Shown: positions 54,068 through 62,811 of the stretch, piece by piece
Numbering within the stretch: the stretch's first letter is position 1
Layout of the letters: each line of letters opens with the position of its first letter
DNA from: Sphingobium sp. EM0848
GTDB taxonomy: Bacteria; Pseudomonadota; Alphaproteobacteria; Sphingomonadales; Sphingomonadaceae
Assembly (NCBI RefSeq): GCF_013375555.1
Contig: NZ_JABXWB010000005.1
Span: 823,501-887,500 of the forward strand
Reading direction: 5' to 3'
DNA length: 64,000 bases
Program-made: the position numbers and the translations under genes
The notes under the pieces: generated by a model
The model's database searches: none
What the model was told of the DNA's origin: nothing
What the model saw: only the letters and a program-made list of their open reading frames with translations

Positions 54068-56239
54068 ATGAAGTTTGTGATCGTGAAGAAGATTTGGGTG
54101 AAATCTGTCCTGCTCGCGACGGCAGGCACGGTTTTCCCAGTGGTCGCACATGGGCAGACCAGTGCGAGTGTCGACGACAGCGCGGATATTATCGTGACTG
54201 CGAACCGCCGGGCAGAGCGGCTTCAGGATGTTCCGATCGCCGTCAATGTACTTTCGACGCAGGCGTTGCGGTCCGCCAACGTCTCCGACACGCAGTTCCT
54301 GGCCAATCTGGTGCCGGGGCTGTCGATCACCAAGACCAACAGCTCGCAATATTTCCTGCGCGGCATCGGCACGTCGAGTACGACGGTCAATTCCGAACAA
54401 TCGGTCGCGGCCTATATCGATGGCGTTTATGTCTACACCACATATGGCTCGCTCTCACTGGCGAATCTGGAGCGGGTAGAGGTTCTGAGAGGGCCGCAGG
54501 GAACGCTGTTCGGACGCAATACGACAGGTGGCGTCATTCAGGCCGTCACGCGCGATCCGCTTGCCGCCCCGTCGCTGGAGGGCGAGATCGGCTATGGCAA
54601 TTATCGGACGGTGACCGGCAAATTCTATGGGAACGTTCATCTCGCGTCCAATCTGGGTGTTTCTCTGGCCGTTGATTTCAGGGATCAGGGCCGTGGCTAT
54701 GGGTTCAACCGGATCGCCAATGAAGCCACCTTCTTCCGCGACGATGTCACGGCCCGCGCCAAGATTGCCTATGAACCAACGGACAACAGTACCATCACCG
54801 CTTTCTTCCAATATCGGCATATCAAGGACAGCGGCATCAACTATATCCCGATCGCGGGGACACGGGGCCTCGATGGCGTCGACGGGAGCGCCTATGGACG
54901 CTTTGACGTCCGTGCCGAGGCGAAGAATGCCTTCCGCTTCGATTCCTATCTCGGCTATTTGCGGGTCGAACAGAATGTCTTGGACTTTGCCAGGCTGACG
55001 TCGATCACCTCCTATCATGACGCGCAACCGCTCGCGCATTTCGACCAGGACGCAACGCCGCTCAACATCGTGACGGCGGTTCAGACCCTGCGCTACCGCA
55101 ACGTCTCGCAGGAAATACAACTGGCATCGCAGGGCAGCACACCGCTCAGTTGGGTCGTCGGCGCCTATTATTACAATGCGCTGGCGACAATCCTGCCGCT
55201 GGACCTGACCGGTTCGTTCACCGGCGCTGCGGGGCAGTTGCGCTATTTCCGCAAGCAGCGGTCGGAATCGATCGCGGGCTTTTGGCAACTGACCTATGCG
55301 TTCGCGCCCCACAGCAAGATCACCGCCGGGCTGCGTTATACGCGCGAAGAGGCGAAGCTGCCAGAGGGGCTCTACACGCTGGTCGGGCGCGATCCCAATC
55401 CAATGCGGTTGCCGTTCGCGGCGGACAATCAGGATTCGGACGGATGGACTTGGCGCCTTGCCCTCGACCATCAGTTCACCGGCAGCATCATGGGCTATGT
55501 GTCCTGGAACCGGGGGCTCAAGAGCGGTGGTTTCACCCTTTCCGGGGCCACAAAACTGCCAGGCTATTCACCGGAAAGCCTCGATTCCTATGAAGGCGGC
55601 CTCAAAATGTCGTTCCTGAACGGGCGGGTCCGCATAAATCCGGCCGCATTCCTGTATAAGTTCAGGGACATTCAATATAGCGTCCTGACGGCGGGCGGAT
55701 CAGCGATCACCAACGCGGCCCGCGCCACCATATCGGGCTTCGATCTCGATATGGGCGTCAAGGTCAGCGGGCGGCTGGAGCTTAATAGCGCCTTCGAATA
55801 TCTGCATTCCCGGTTCGACTCCTTCTCCAACGCGACCTTCTTCATTCCGGTCAAGGCTCCGGGTGGGGGCGCGGTGACGCTCAACAATCAGAATGCCGAT
55901 GGCCACAGTCTGCCTTACGCGCCCAAGACGTCCGCATCCTTCGGCTTCGGTTACACTGCGCCGCTTGGCGGAGGCGATCTCCGGTTCGACGGCACGGCCC
56001 GCTATGCCGACGATCAGTTCGTTGGTCCGTCCAACCTCTTCGTGAACCCGTCCTACACTCTGGTGAGCGCGGGTCTGGGCTGGACCTCGGGCGACAGGCG
56101 GCTGGGCGTCCGGCTGTGGGCCGATAATCTCTTCGACAGAAATTATTCGACCCAGGTGTTCGAGAGTGCGGTCGGGGTGTTTCGCATTCCCGGGCCGCCG
56201 CGCACCTATGGCGTCACGCTAAGCACGAAGCTGTTTTGA
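54068..56239 (+). CDS. TonB-dependent outer-membrane receptor (third type)
   Basis: A 723-residue receptor beginning at ATG 54068 behind AGGGGG. It has a signal peptide ending near HGQT, the plug motifs DIIVTANRRAERLQDVPIAV, RVEVLRGPQGTLFGRNTTGG, and a barrel ending YGVTLSTKLF. It is only distantly related to the receptors at 25612 and 48674 (different plug entry and shorter). It follows the Rieske gene by 70 bases in the same direction and may import a related or smaller ligand. Confidence 0.94.
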   Translation: MKFVIVKKIWVKSVLLATAGTVFPVVAHGQTSASVDDSADIIVTANRRAERLQDVPIAVNVLSTQALRSANVSDTQFLANLVPGLSITKTNSSQYFLRGIGTSSTTVNSEQSVAAYIDGVYVYTTYGSLSLANLERVEVLRGPQGTLFGRNTTGGVIQAVTRDPLAAPSLEGEIGYGNYRTVTGKFYGNVHLASNLGVSLAVDFRDQGRGYGFNRIANEATFFRDDVTARAKIAYEPTDNSTITAFFQYRHIKDSGINYIPIAGTRGLDGVDGSAYGRFDVRAEAKNAFRFDSYLGYLRVEQNVLDFARLTSITSYHDAQPLAHFDQDATPLNIVTAVQTLRYRNVSQEIQLASQGSTPLSWVVGAYYYNALATILPLDLTGSFTGAAGQLRYFRKQRSESIAGFWQLTYAFAPHSKITAGLRYTREEAKLPEGLYTLVGRDPNPMRLPFAADNQDSDGWTWRLALDHQFTGSIMGYVSWNRGLKSGGFTLSGATKLPGYSPESLDSYEGGLKMSFLNGRVRINPAAFLYKFRDIQYSVLTAGGSAITNAARATISGFDLDMGVKVSGRLELNSAFEYLHSRFDSFSNATFFIPVKAPGGGAVTLNNQNADGHSLPYAPKTSASFGFGYTAPLGGGDLRFDGTARYADDQFVGPSNLFVNPSYTLVSAGLGWTSGDRRLGVRLWADNLFDRNYSTQVFESAVGVFRIPGPPRTYGVTLSTKLF

Positions 56240-56253
56240 CGATTGCGCGACGA

Positions 56254-56298
56254 CAGAGCGGCTCAGGCTCTGCTGCGATCAGATACTGAGCCGCTCTG
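56254..56298. terminator. Bidirectional stem-loop between convergent genes
   Basis: Perfect 13-base arms CAGAGCGGCTCAG (56254-56266) and CTGAGCCGCTCTG (56286-56298) around a 19-base loop. It lies 14 bases after the receptor stop and 30 bases before the stop of the opposing dehydrogenase gene. The stem is strong enough to end transcription from both sides, though T-runs are short. Confidence 0.75.
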
Positions 56299-56328
56299 CT
56301 ACTTTCTCAACGGGATGAATATGGACGC

Positions 56329-57342
56329 TTACCCGCATGCCTGATCGGGCGTCAGGGACGTGCATTCGGGGTGGGTGCCTGCCGCCCGAAATGGCGCGGC
56401 GAGTTCCTGCCCGCAAATCCGACAGGTGGGGATCGGGCCCAGCATGTCATTGTCCGCCAGAAATTTGTCGCGTTCGCGGAATTTCTGTCCGATCATCATG
56501 CCGATGCCGGCCGCAACGGGCAGCGTCACGCCCCTGGCTCCGGCGGCTTTGGCAGCCACTCGGACATCCTTCGCAAAAATCTCGTAGATTTCTGGCGTGC
56601 CGGCCAGCGTGTGGCTGCGCCGTGCGCGATCCAGACGCCCCCAGGTCCGCAGGCCACGGGAATCCCCGGCGCCGGTGCTGACAAACTCCGTCACGGCATC
56701 CTCGGTGATGCCATAGGCCCGGGCGAGGTCCATGGCCTCCAGCAACAATATATTGCCGCCGATGCTGAGCAGGTTGTTGACCAGTTTGGCTGCGCTTCCC
56801 GCGCCCGGAGGGCCAAGGTGGAAGATGTTCGCGCCGAAGGCTTCGAATACGGGCCGGCATTGCGCCATCGCTTCCGCCGACGCGCCGACAAGGATGGTGA
56901 TGATGCCGCGCGACGCCTTTTCTGCACCGCCCGTAACCGGAGCGTCGAGCAGCGCGATGCCTTGCTTTGCCGCCTCCTCGGCAAGATCGCTGACGGTCCC
57001 CGGCAGCACGGTGGCGCTGACGATGATCGACTTCAGACTGCCGGGGCGGGCCAGCAGTTGACCGACCACCTGACGCACCTGGGCATCGTCGACCACGACC
57101 AGTATCGCCGTGTCGCAGTCCGCGGCCAGCGCCTCGACCGAGGCGGCGCCCCGGGCGCCCTTGGCGACAAGTGCATCCACCGCCTCGGGCCGCAGATCGT
57201 AAACCACCATGGGAAAGCCCTTGCCAAGGATGGCGCTGGCGATGGCTGCGCCCATGTCTCCCAGGCCGATCATCCCGACGGTCAGGTCGGGTGATGGCGC
57301 CATGCCGCCGGGATGTTTCGGGGCAGTGTCGCGGTCAGTCAT
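56329..57342 (-). CDS. 3-hydroxyisobutyrate-dehydrogenase-like enzyme with a cysteine-rich C-terminal tail
   Basis: A 337-residue beta-hydroxyacid dehydrogenase. It has the NAD(P) site GMIGLGDMGAAIA (residues 23-35), the substrate loop DAPVTGGAEKASRG and the catalytic Lys in SAAKLVNNLL. After the usual end an extra tail carries Cys307, Cys310, His324, Cys327 and Cys336 (CRICGQ...THPEC), a likely small zinc site not normal for this family. The start ATG 57342 has GAAGGAG upstream. It follows the esterase gene by 11 bases, so they are cotranscribed. Confidence 0.88.
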   Translation of the reverse strand: MTDRDTAPKHPGGMAPSPDLTVGMIGLGDMGAAIASAILGKGFPMVVYDLRPEAVDALVAKGARGAASVEALAADCDTAILVVVDDAQVRQVVGQLLARPGSLKSIIVSATVLPGTVSDLAEEAAKQGIALLDAPVTGGAEKASRGIITILVGASAEAMAQCRPVFEAFGANIFHLGPPGAGSAAKLVNNLLSIGGNILLLEAMDLARAYGITEDAVTEFVSTGAGDSRGLRTWGRLDRARRSHTLAGTPEIYEIFAKDVRVAAKAAGARGVTLPVAAGIGMMIGQKFRERDKFLADNDMLGPIPTCRICGQELAAPFRAAGTHPECTSLTPDQACG

Positions 57343-57353
57343 TTAAATCTCCT

Positions 57354-58250
57354 TCAGGGCACGACGCGCTGGACGTAACCGCCGATTTTTTCGATCGCGG
57401 CCCGGCCCTCCGGAATGAGGTCCGCGAAGAGAGGCCAAGAATGGACCATCTCTTCCCAAACGTCGAGTTCCACTTCCACGCCGGCCGCCTTTGCCTTGTC
57501 CGCGACCCGCGTGGCGTCGTCGAACAGGGTGTCATAGGTGCCGGCCAGCATTAGGAGCGGCGGCAAGCCGCGCAGATCGGCATAGAGCGGCGATGCCAGC
57601 GGATTTTTAAGGTCTCCGCCCGGACCAACATAGCGCATGGCGTGCCCCATACTGCTCTCGTAGCTGATGATGGGGTCGAGATGCGCGCGTTCAGTGACGG
57701 ACTTGCCTTCCTTGGCAAGATCGGTCGACGGCGAAATGGCGAAGAGCGCCGCCGGCATCGGTAGCCCGGCATCGCGGCTTACCGCAGCCATCGAGATGAC
57801 AAGGCCACCGCCAGCGGAATCGCCGCCGATCACGATGCTCGATGGCGCAATGCCCTGATCCTCCAGGAGCCAGCGATAGGCGGTGACGGCATCTTCCACC
57901 GCGGCGGGGCAGGGGTGTTCCGGCGCCAGACGATATCCCACGAGCAGCAGGCGAGCCTTGCTGGCGCGGGCGAGGCGTGAACCGAGGCTGCGATAGGATT
58001 TGATGGTGCCGATATTATAGCCGCCGCCGTGAAGGTAGATCACGACCCGATTGGGGTCGGTTTCGGGCGTCGTGATCCATTCGGACTCGACGCCACGGGC
58101 ATCTACCGGCTCGAAGCATACATCATCGGAGATGCTGAAAGTTCCGGCAAAAGCTTCCCACTTCGTGCGGCTCTCTTCGATGGGAGAGATCGCGGTCAGA
58201 TCCGTGGCGCGCAATTGCGCGATGAGCCTGTCATATTCGGGCGATGCCAT
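57354..58250 (-). CDS. Alpha/beta-hydrolase of the hormone-sensitive-lipase family
   Basis: A 298-residue esterase. The oxyanion motif is HGGG (residues 74-77), nucleophile Ser145 in GGDSAGGG, and Asp240 and His270 complete the triad (GTYDTL, MVHSW). These enzymes hydrolyse short or bulky esters. A BVMO product (ester or lactone) would be a fitting substrate, but this is inference. It is the first gene of the pair with the HIBDH-like gene. A large hairpin at 58297-58358 lies upstream. Confidence 0.9.
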   Translation of the reverse strand: MASPEYDRLIAQLRATDLTAISPIEESRTKWEAFAGTFSISDDVCFEPVDARGVESEWITTPETDPNRVVIYLHGGGYNIGTIKSYRSLGSRLARASKARLLLVGYRLAPEHPCPAAVEDAVTAYRWLLEDQGIAPSSIVIGGDSAGGGLVISMAAVSRDAGLPMPAALFAISPSTDLAKEGKSVTERAHLDPIISYESSMGHAMRYVGPGGDLKNPLASPLYADLRGLPPLLMLAGTYDTLFDDATRVADKAKAAGVEVELDVWEEMVHSWPLFADLIPEGRAAIEKIGGYVQRVVP

Positions 58251-58296
58251 GCTTCCCTCTCTCTTGTCTGCGCGGGCCTGCCGGAATGACCGGCGG

Positions 58297-58358
58297 CCGC
58301 GTCTCGTCAGTTGCCGTTATGGGTAAGACCGTGCACGGCGGCAACTGACGAGACGCGG
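58297..58358. repeat. Perfect 20-base-arm hairpin between esterase and hydratase genes
   Basis: The arms at 58297-58316 (CCGCGTCTCGTCAGTTGCCG) and 58339-58358 are exact reverse complements around a 22-base loop. It sits between two minus-strand genes, after the hydratase stop (58390) and before the esterase start (58250). It could be a terminator without T-run, an mRNA processing or stability site, or a palindromic repeat. Confidence 0.8.
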
Positions 58359-58389
58359 TGCGAGCGGCGACATGGGCCGCCGCTTTGCG

Positions 58390-59196
58390 TCACGCCGGCT
58401 TGCGTACTCCAAAGACCGCCGGGCGCCGTTCCGCGAACGCCGTGATCGCTTCGATGAAGTCATCCTCGCCCGCACAGAGCGCAATGCCGTCCGTTTCGGC
58501 GCGCAGCTGATCGGCCAGCGCACGGTTGCGGCTGGCACGCAGCAGCTTGCGCGTTTCGGCCACGGCTCTTGCCGGTGCGGCGGCGATCCTGGCGCCAAGG
58601 TCCATGATCGTCGCCTCCAGCGCGTCGGGGGGCACCACCTCGTCGACGATCCCGTCAGCCTTGGCCTGCGCCGCGTCGATCTGGCTACCGAACAGGGCGA
58701 GTTCCATGGCGCGCCGCTGACCTGTCAGCCGCGGGAGGAAATAGGTGATGCCCATGTCGGGGACGAGGCTCATGCGGATATTGCCGAATATGAACTTTGC
58801 CGTGTCGTCAGCGATCACGAAATCGGCGGCGAGCACGAAGCTCAGCCCGGCACCCACGCTGTAACCCTGCGGGGCGACGATGAACGGCGTGTCCATCCCG
58901 TCGATGAACTCGATGAGCGGCAGGACAGGCCCCAGCCTTTCCCAGAAATCTGCACCTCTTTCCTCGGGCGACATGGTCTTCAACCGATCCCACGCCCTGA
59001 CATCGCCGCCAGCGATGAAATTACCCCCGGCTCCATTGGCCACGATGCAGCGTATTTCCGGATCGGCATCCATGGCCTTGAGCTTGCTGAAGAACAGGTC
59101 CAGCATCTCGTTGCTCATGGCATTGCGCTGGGCGGGGCGATTGAAGGTCAACCACCCCACATGGCCTGTCTTCCGCGAAAGGACCGGATCTTCCAT
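58390..59196 (-). CDS. Enoyl-CoA hydratase/isomerase (crotonase family)
   Basis: A 268-residue crotonase. The start ATG 59196 shares its A with the TGA of the SDR gene upstream (TGATG), so translation is coupled. Oxyanion-hole segments are NFIAGGDVRAW and SVGAGLSFVLAADF. Further motifs (GITYFLPRLTG, ALFGSQIDAAQAKADGIVDE) are typical. It should hydrate or isomerise an unsaturated acyl-CoA. A longer open frame running upstream into the SDR region is not real coding sequence. Confidence 0.9.
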   Translation of the reverse strand: MEDPVLSRKTGHVGWLTFNRPAQRNAMSNEMLDLFFSKLKAMDADPEIRCIVANGAGGNFIAGGDVRAWDRLKTMSPEERGADFWERLGPVLPLIEFIDGMDTPFIVAPQGYSVGAGLSFVLAADFVIADDTAKFIFGNIRMSLVPDMGITYFLPRLTGQRRAMELALFGSQIDAAQAKADGIVDEVVPPDALEATIMDLGARIAAAPARAVAETRKLLRASRNRALADQLRAETDGIALCAGEDDFIEAITAFAERRPAVFGVRKPA

Positions 59197-60113
59197 CAGA
59201 ACGGGTCCCAGGTGAAGACCTGCGAGGAGATGTCCAGCGGATACATGGACGGGCGCAGCGCGGGCAGCGCAGTTTCCAGGCAGCTCTCCGGCGTCCAGCC
59301 GTCCGAGGTTTGCGTCGTGCGCAGCGGACGATGCTGGGTGAACAGCACGAGTTCGTTGTTGCGCGCCGCAAAGACTTGGCCGGTGACATCGGCTGCCTGA
59401 TCGGACAGCAGCGCCACGGTCAGCGGCGCGATCTTGTCGGCCGTCATGCGCTTGAGGACGGCGACGCGCGCTTTGTTGACTTCGGTATCCTCGGGAATGG
59501 TCGCGGTCATGCGGGTGTAGGCGAAGGGCGCGATGCAGTTCGAACGCACCTTGAAGCGCTCCATGTCCAGCGCGATGCACTTGGACAGGCCGGCGACGCC
59601 CATCTTGGCCGCGCCGTAATTGACCTGGGCGCGGTTGCCGATCAGCCCCGAGGTCGAGGTCATGTGAACGAAAGCGCCACCTTCCTGATTCTTGAAATGG
59701 TTCGCCGCCGCGCGCGACACATAGAAATAGCCCGACAGGGTCACGTCGATGACGCTCTGCCAATCGTCTTCGGTCATCTTGTGGAAGATGACGTCACGTA
59801 GGATACCGGCATTGTTCACCACGCCGTCCAGACGGCCGAAGGCGTTCAAGGCATCGTCGATGATCGCATGGGCGCTGTTCCAGGACGCGATGCTGTGAAA
59901 GCTGGGCACCGCCTCGCCACCGGCTGCCTTGATCTCGTCCACGACCCGCTGCGCCGGGCGGGTATCGTCGCCTTCGCCGAACTGCGAAGCGCCCAGGTCG
60001 TTGACGACCACCCTGGCGCCTTGCCTGGCCGCAAGCTTGGCGATTTCCGCGCCGATACCGTTGCCTGCGCCCGTAACCAGGACGACCTTGCCCTCCAGAA
60101 TCTTACCAGTCAT
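59196..60113 (-). CDS. MFE-2-type 3-hydroxyacyl-CoA dehydrogenase (SDR)
   Basis: A 305-residue SDR: VLVTGAGNGIGAEI, VVNDLGAS, NNAGILRDVIFHKMTEDDW, Ser in HMTSTSGLIGN, Tyr166/Lys170 in YGAAKMG. These match the dehydrogenase domain of peroxisomal multifunctional enzyme 2, including the C-terminal extension (about residues 255-305). It oxidises a (3R)-hydroxyacyl-CoA to the ketoacyl-CoA. The MaoC hydratase gene, coding for the matching hydratase-2 domain, is divergent at 60432; together they equal a split MFE-2. Confidence 0.9.
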   Translation of the reverse strand: MTGKILEGKVVLVTGAGNGIGAEIAKLAARQGARVVVNDLGASQFGEGDDTRPAQRVVDEIKAAGGEAVPSFHSIASWNSAHAIIDDALNAFGRLDGVVNNAGILRDVIFHKMTEDDWQSVIDVTLSGYFYVSRAAANHFKNQEGGAFVHMTSTSGLIGNRAQVNYGAAKMGVAGLSKCIALDMERFKVRSNCIAPFAYTRMTATIPEDTEVNKARVAVLKRMTADKIAPLTVALLSDQAADVTGQVFAARNNELVLFTQHRPLRTTQTSDGWTPESCLETALPALRPSMYPLDISSQVFTWDPF

Positions 60114-60431
60114 CTATGCCGTTCCTCTGTGTTTCATCTAGGCAGAAATCGGGGGCGCCTATTGGGGGCGCCCATTTCGTTGCCCCAATCTGGACTGGTT
60201 TTCCCGATGCGCCCCCCATCGCTTTTGAGGGTGCAGATAGGCCACCCCGACTGCCAGTAACTGACCTGTCAGACGCAATTCGATCGTCGTTCAGTCACAA
60301 CGCCATCGCGGTTCGACGCCGCGGGAAGGGCTGGCGCCATCCGCAAGGGATGCGCCGATCCCGGCGTTGCATGGTCGACGCTCACGGCAAGGCGGGCGAG
60401 CCACGCCGGAAACCAGGACAGGAACTATGGA
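60114..60431. other. Divergent gap between SDR and MaoC genes
   Basis: The 318 bases have no gene. A short GC-rich repeat GGGCGCC/GGCGCCC lies at 60153-60173. Promoters for both directions should be here, but I see no clear -35/-10 pair or longer dyad. Confidence 0.4.
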
Positions 60432-61283
60432 ATGAATCTTGAGGCTTTGATCAAGCGTGACTTCCCGGCCCTGAATGCCAGTTACACGGCCAAGGATACG
60501 ATGCTCTATGCGCTTGGCGTCGGCGCGGGCGCCGACCCGATGAACCTGCGGCAGCTTCCTTTCGTGTACGAAAAGAGCCTCAAGGCCATTCCGGCACAGG
60601 CTTCGGTGATCGCCTTTCCGGGGCCGTGGCTTACCGATCCCGTTCTGGGCGTCAATTATCTGAAGGTACTCCATGGGGAGCAGGGGATCATCTTCGAACG
60701 CCCGCTCAAGCCTGAAGCGGAAGTGATCGGCGAATATGAAGTGCTGGCGGTTGACGACAAGGGGCCGGAGAAGGGCGCGACGGTGTTCTTCGAAAAGCGG
60801 ATTCGGGACAGGGGGGATGGTGGCCTGATCTGCCGGGTCCGTTCCACCTATTTCCTGCGCGGAAATGGTGGCTGCGGCAGCTGGGGTGAGCCGCCCGCAC
60901 CCGCCCAGGCGGTGCCGGATCGCACGCCCGACAAGGTCGTAGACGTGCCGACCATTCCGCAACTGGCGCTGATCTACCGCCTGAGCAGTGATTACAACCC
61001 GGTACACGCCGACCCGGAAGTCGCCCGCAATGCCGGGTTCGAAAGGCCCATCCTGCACGGCCTGTCGACCTTCGGGATCGCGTGCCTGGCGGCGGTTCAG
61101 GAACTGTGCGGCGACGATCCGTCGCGCCTGAAGGAAATCTTCACACGCTTCAGCCGGCCTGTATTCCCCGGCGACACCGTCCGCATCGAAATGTTCGAGG
61201 ATGGCGATGTGTGGCGGTTCCGGGCCCGCGTGCCGGAACGGGATGTCGTCGTCCTCGATCGTGGACTTTTCAGGATTAACTGA
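60432..61283 (+). CDS. MaoC-like 2-enoyl-CoA hydratase (hydratase 2)
   Basis: A 283-residue double-hotdog hydratase. The N-terminal half carries the CoA-binding hotdog (YEKSLKAIPAQASVIAFPGP). The C-terminal half has the hydratase-2 motif YRLSSDYNPVHADPEVA with Asp187, Asn189 and His192, then GFERPILHGLS. The usual G before D is S here (SSD). It adds water to trans-2-enoyl-CoA to give the (3R)-hydroxyacyl-CoA, feeding the MFE-2-type dehydrogenase at 59196. It leads an operon with two thiolase-fold genes. Confidence 0.92.
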   Translation: MNLEALIKRDFPALNASYTAKDTMLYALGVGAGADPMNLRQLPFVYEKSLKAIPAQASVIAFPGPWLTDPVLGVNYLKVLHGEQGIIFERPLKPEAEVIGEYEVLAVDDKGPEKGATVFFEKRIRDRGDGGLICRVRSTYFLRGNGGCGSWGEPPAPAQAVPDRTPDKVVDVPTIPQLALIYRLSSDYNPVHADPEVARNAGFERPILHGLSTFGIACLAAVQELCGDDPSRLKEIFTRFSRPVFPGDTVRIEMFEDGDVWRFRARVPERDVVVLDRGLFRIN

Positions 61284-61345
61284 GGCCGCCCGAACGGCCG
61301 TTGACGGCGAATGGGTGAACTATCCGGCACAAGGATGAAGCTAGG

Positions 61346-62782
61346 ATGACTTTTGGGATTGTCGCATGGGGGGGCTATGTCCCCCGGAACCGGCTCGACC
61401 GCAGCGTGATCGCGGCGACGCATGCCTGGATGGCTCCATCGCTGAAGGGGCAGGCAAAGGGCCGTCGCGCCTTTTGCAACTGGGATGAAGATGTGGTGAC
61501 CATGAGCGTCGAGGCCGCGCGCAACTGCTTAGGGCCGCGTGACCGTTCGGTAGTGGGCAATATCCAGCTGGCTTCGACGACCGCGCCGACCGCCGATCTT
61601 CAGTCGAGCGCTATCGTTGCTGTCGCACTGCGACTGGGCCGCAAAGTCAATTCCATGGACGTCGGCGGATCGCATCGTGCAGGAATGGCGGTACTCAGCA
61701 ACGCTCTGCGCGCCGGTGGCAAGCCGACGCTGGTGTTGGCATCCGAGCGGTTACGCGCCAAACCGGCCAGCGTGCAGGAAATGCAGTATGGCGCGGGTGC
61801 GGCGGCGTTCCTGCTAGGCAGCGAGAATGTCGCGGCCGCGCTGATCGGTTCGGCTTCGGTGACAACCCTGTTGGTCGACCATTTCCGGGCCTCGGGCTTC
61901 GCGCATGACTATTTCTGGGAAGAGCGCTGGATCCGCGAAGAGGGTTATCTGAAGATCGGGGCCGAGGCGATCAGGGAAGCTCTGGCCGATGCGGGCGTTG
62001 CGCCTGATGATGTGACCAGCTTCGTCTTCCCGGCACCTTCGCGGGGTATCGCCGATGCGGTGGCCAAGGCGGCGGGTATCGCACCGACCGCGGTGGCGGG
62101 AGCGCTGGAGTTGGACGTCGGCTTCACCGGGGCGGCGCACAGCCTTTTGATGCTGTCCGATATTCTCGACAAGGCCCAGCCCGGTCAGCTGATCGTGGTC
62201 GCTGGCTTCGGGCAGGGCGCCGATGTCGTGGTGCTGCGGACGACCGATGCGGTAGCGTCCGGCCGTCCGGCGCGGCCGCTTGCCGATCTGGTCGCGGCAG
62301 GTCACACCACGCAGAGCTACGCCCAGATGGCGGCCTTCTATGACGAAATTCATCCCGATCAGGGGATGCGTGCCGAGCGCGATACCAAGACAGCGCTGAC
62401 GGAACAGTATCGCTCTTCTGATCAGGTCAATGGCTTTGTGGCAGGCCAATGTTCGTCCTGTGGGCAGGTGCAGTTTCCGCAGCTTGCCTATTGTGTGGAA
62501 TGTCAGGCGCCCTCAACCGCGCTGGAGCCGCTGTGCCTTGCCGAAGAGAAGGCCCATGTACTCACCTTCACTGCCGATGGGCTGACCTTCCATCCGTCGC
62601 CGCCAATGTACATGGGCTTTGCCCAGTTCGATGTCGGCGCGCGGCTGCTCATGGAGTTTGTCGACGTCAATCCCGATGCGTTCGACGTCGGTACGGCACT
62701 CGAAATGCGCTTCCGGATCAAGGAGCGCGACGAAACCCGCGGATATTATCGATATTTCTGGAAAGCGGCGCCAGTCGCCTGA
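61346..62782 (+). CDS. HMG-CoA-synthase-like thiolase-fold protein fused to a zinc-ribbon/OB (DUF35) domain
   Basis: A 478-residue two-domain protein. Residues 1 to about 310 have the HMG-CoA synthase/KASIII-like fold (GIVAWGGYVPRNRLDR, YGAGAAAFLLGS). Residues about 360-478 are a DUF35 domain: a zinc ribbon with Cys369, Cys372, Cys383 and Cys386 (CSSC, CVEC) then an OB fold. The position of the thiolase-fold nucleophilic Cys seems to be His110 (GGSHRAGMAVL), so normal Claisen chemistry is doubtful. DUF35 domains support aldolases in steroid side-chain loss (ChsH2/Ltp2) and other CoA enzymes. It lies between MaoC and thiolase genes. Confidence 0.85.
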   Translation: MTFGIVAWGGYVPRNRLDRSVIAATHAWMAPSLKGQAKGRRAFCNWDEDVVTMSVEAARNCLGPRDRSVVGNIQLASTTAPTADLQSSAIVAVALRLGRKVNSMDVGGSHRAGMAVLSNALRAGGKPTLVLASERLRAKPASVQEMQYGAGAAAFLLGSENVAAALIGSASVTTLLVDHFRASGFAHDYFWEERWIREEGYLKIGAEAIREALADAGVAPDDVTSFVFPAPSRGIADAVAKAAGIAPTAVAGALELDVGFTGAAHSLLMLSDILDKAQPGQLIVVAGFGQGADVVVLRTTDAVASGRPARPLADLVAAGHTTQSYAQMAAFYDEIHPDQGMRAERDTKTALTEQYRSSDQVNGFVAGQCSSCGQVQFPQLAYCVECQAPSTALEPLCLAEEKAHVLTFTADGLTFHPSPPMYMGFAQFDVGARLLMEFVDVNPDAFDVGTALEMRFRIKERDETRGYYRYFWKAAPVA

Positions 62783-62811
62783 GGCTGGCTCGGTTCCCAA
62801 AGGAGCATTCA

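Noticed and set aside
58390..59763. 457-residue fusion including the enoyl-CoA hydratase
   Set aside because: The upstream half is antisense-frame shadow of the SDR; the real start is ATG 59196 overlapping the SDR stop.
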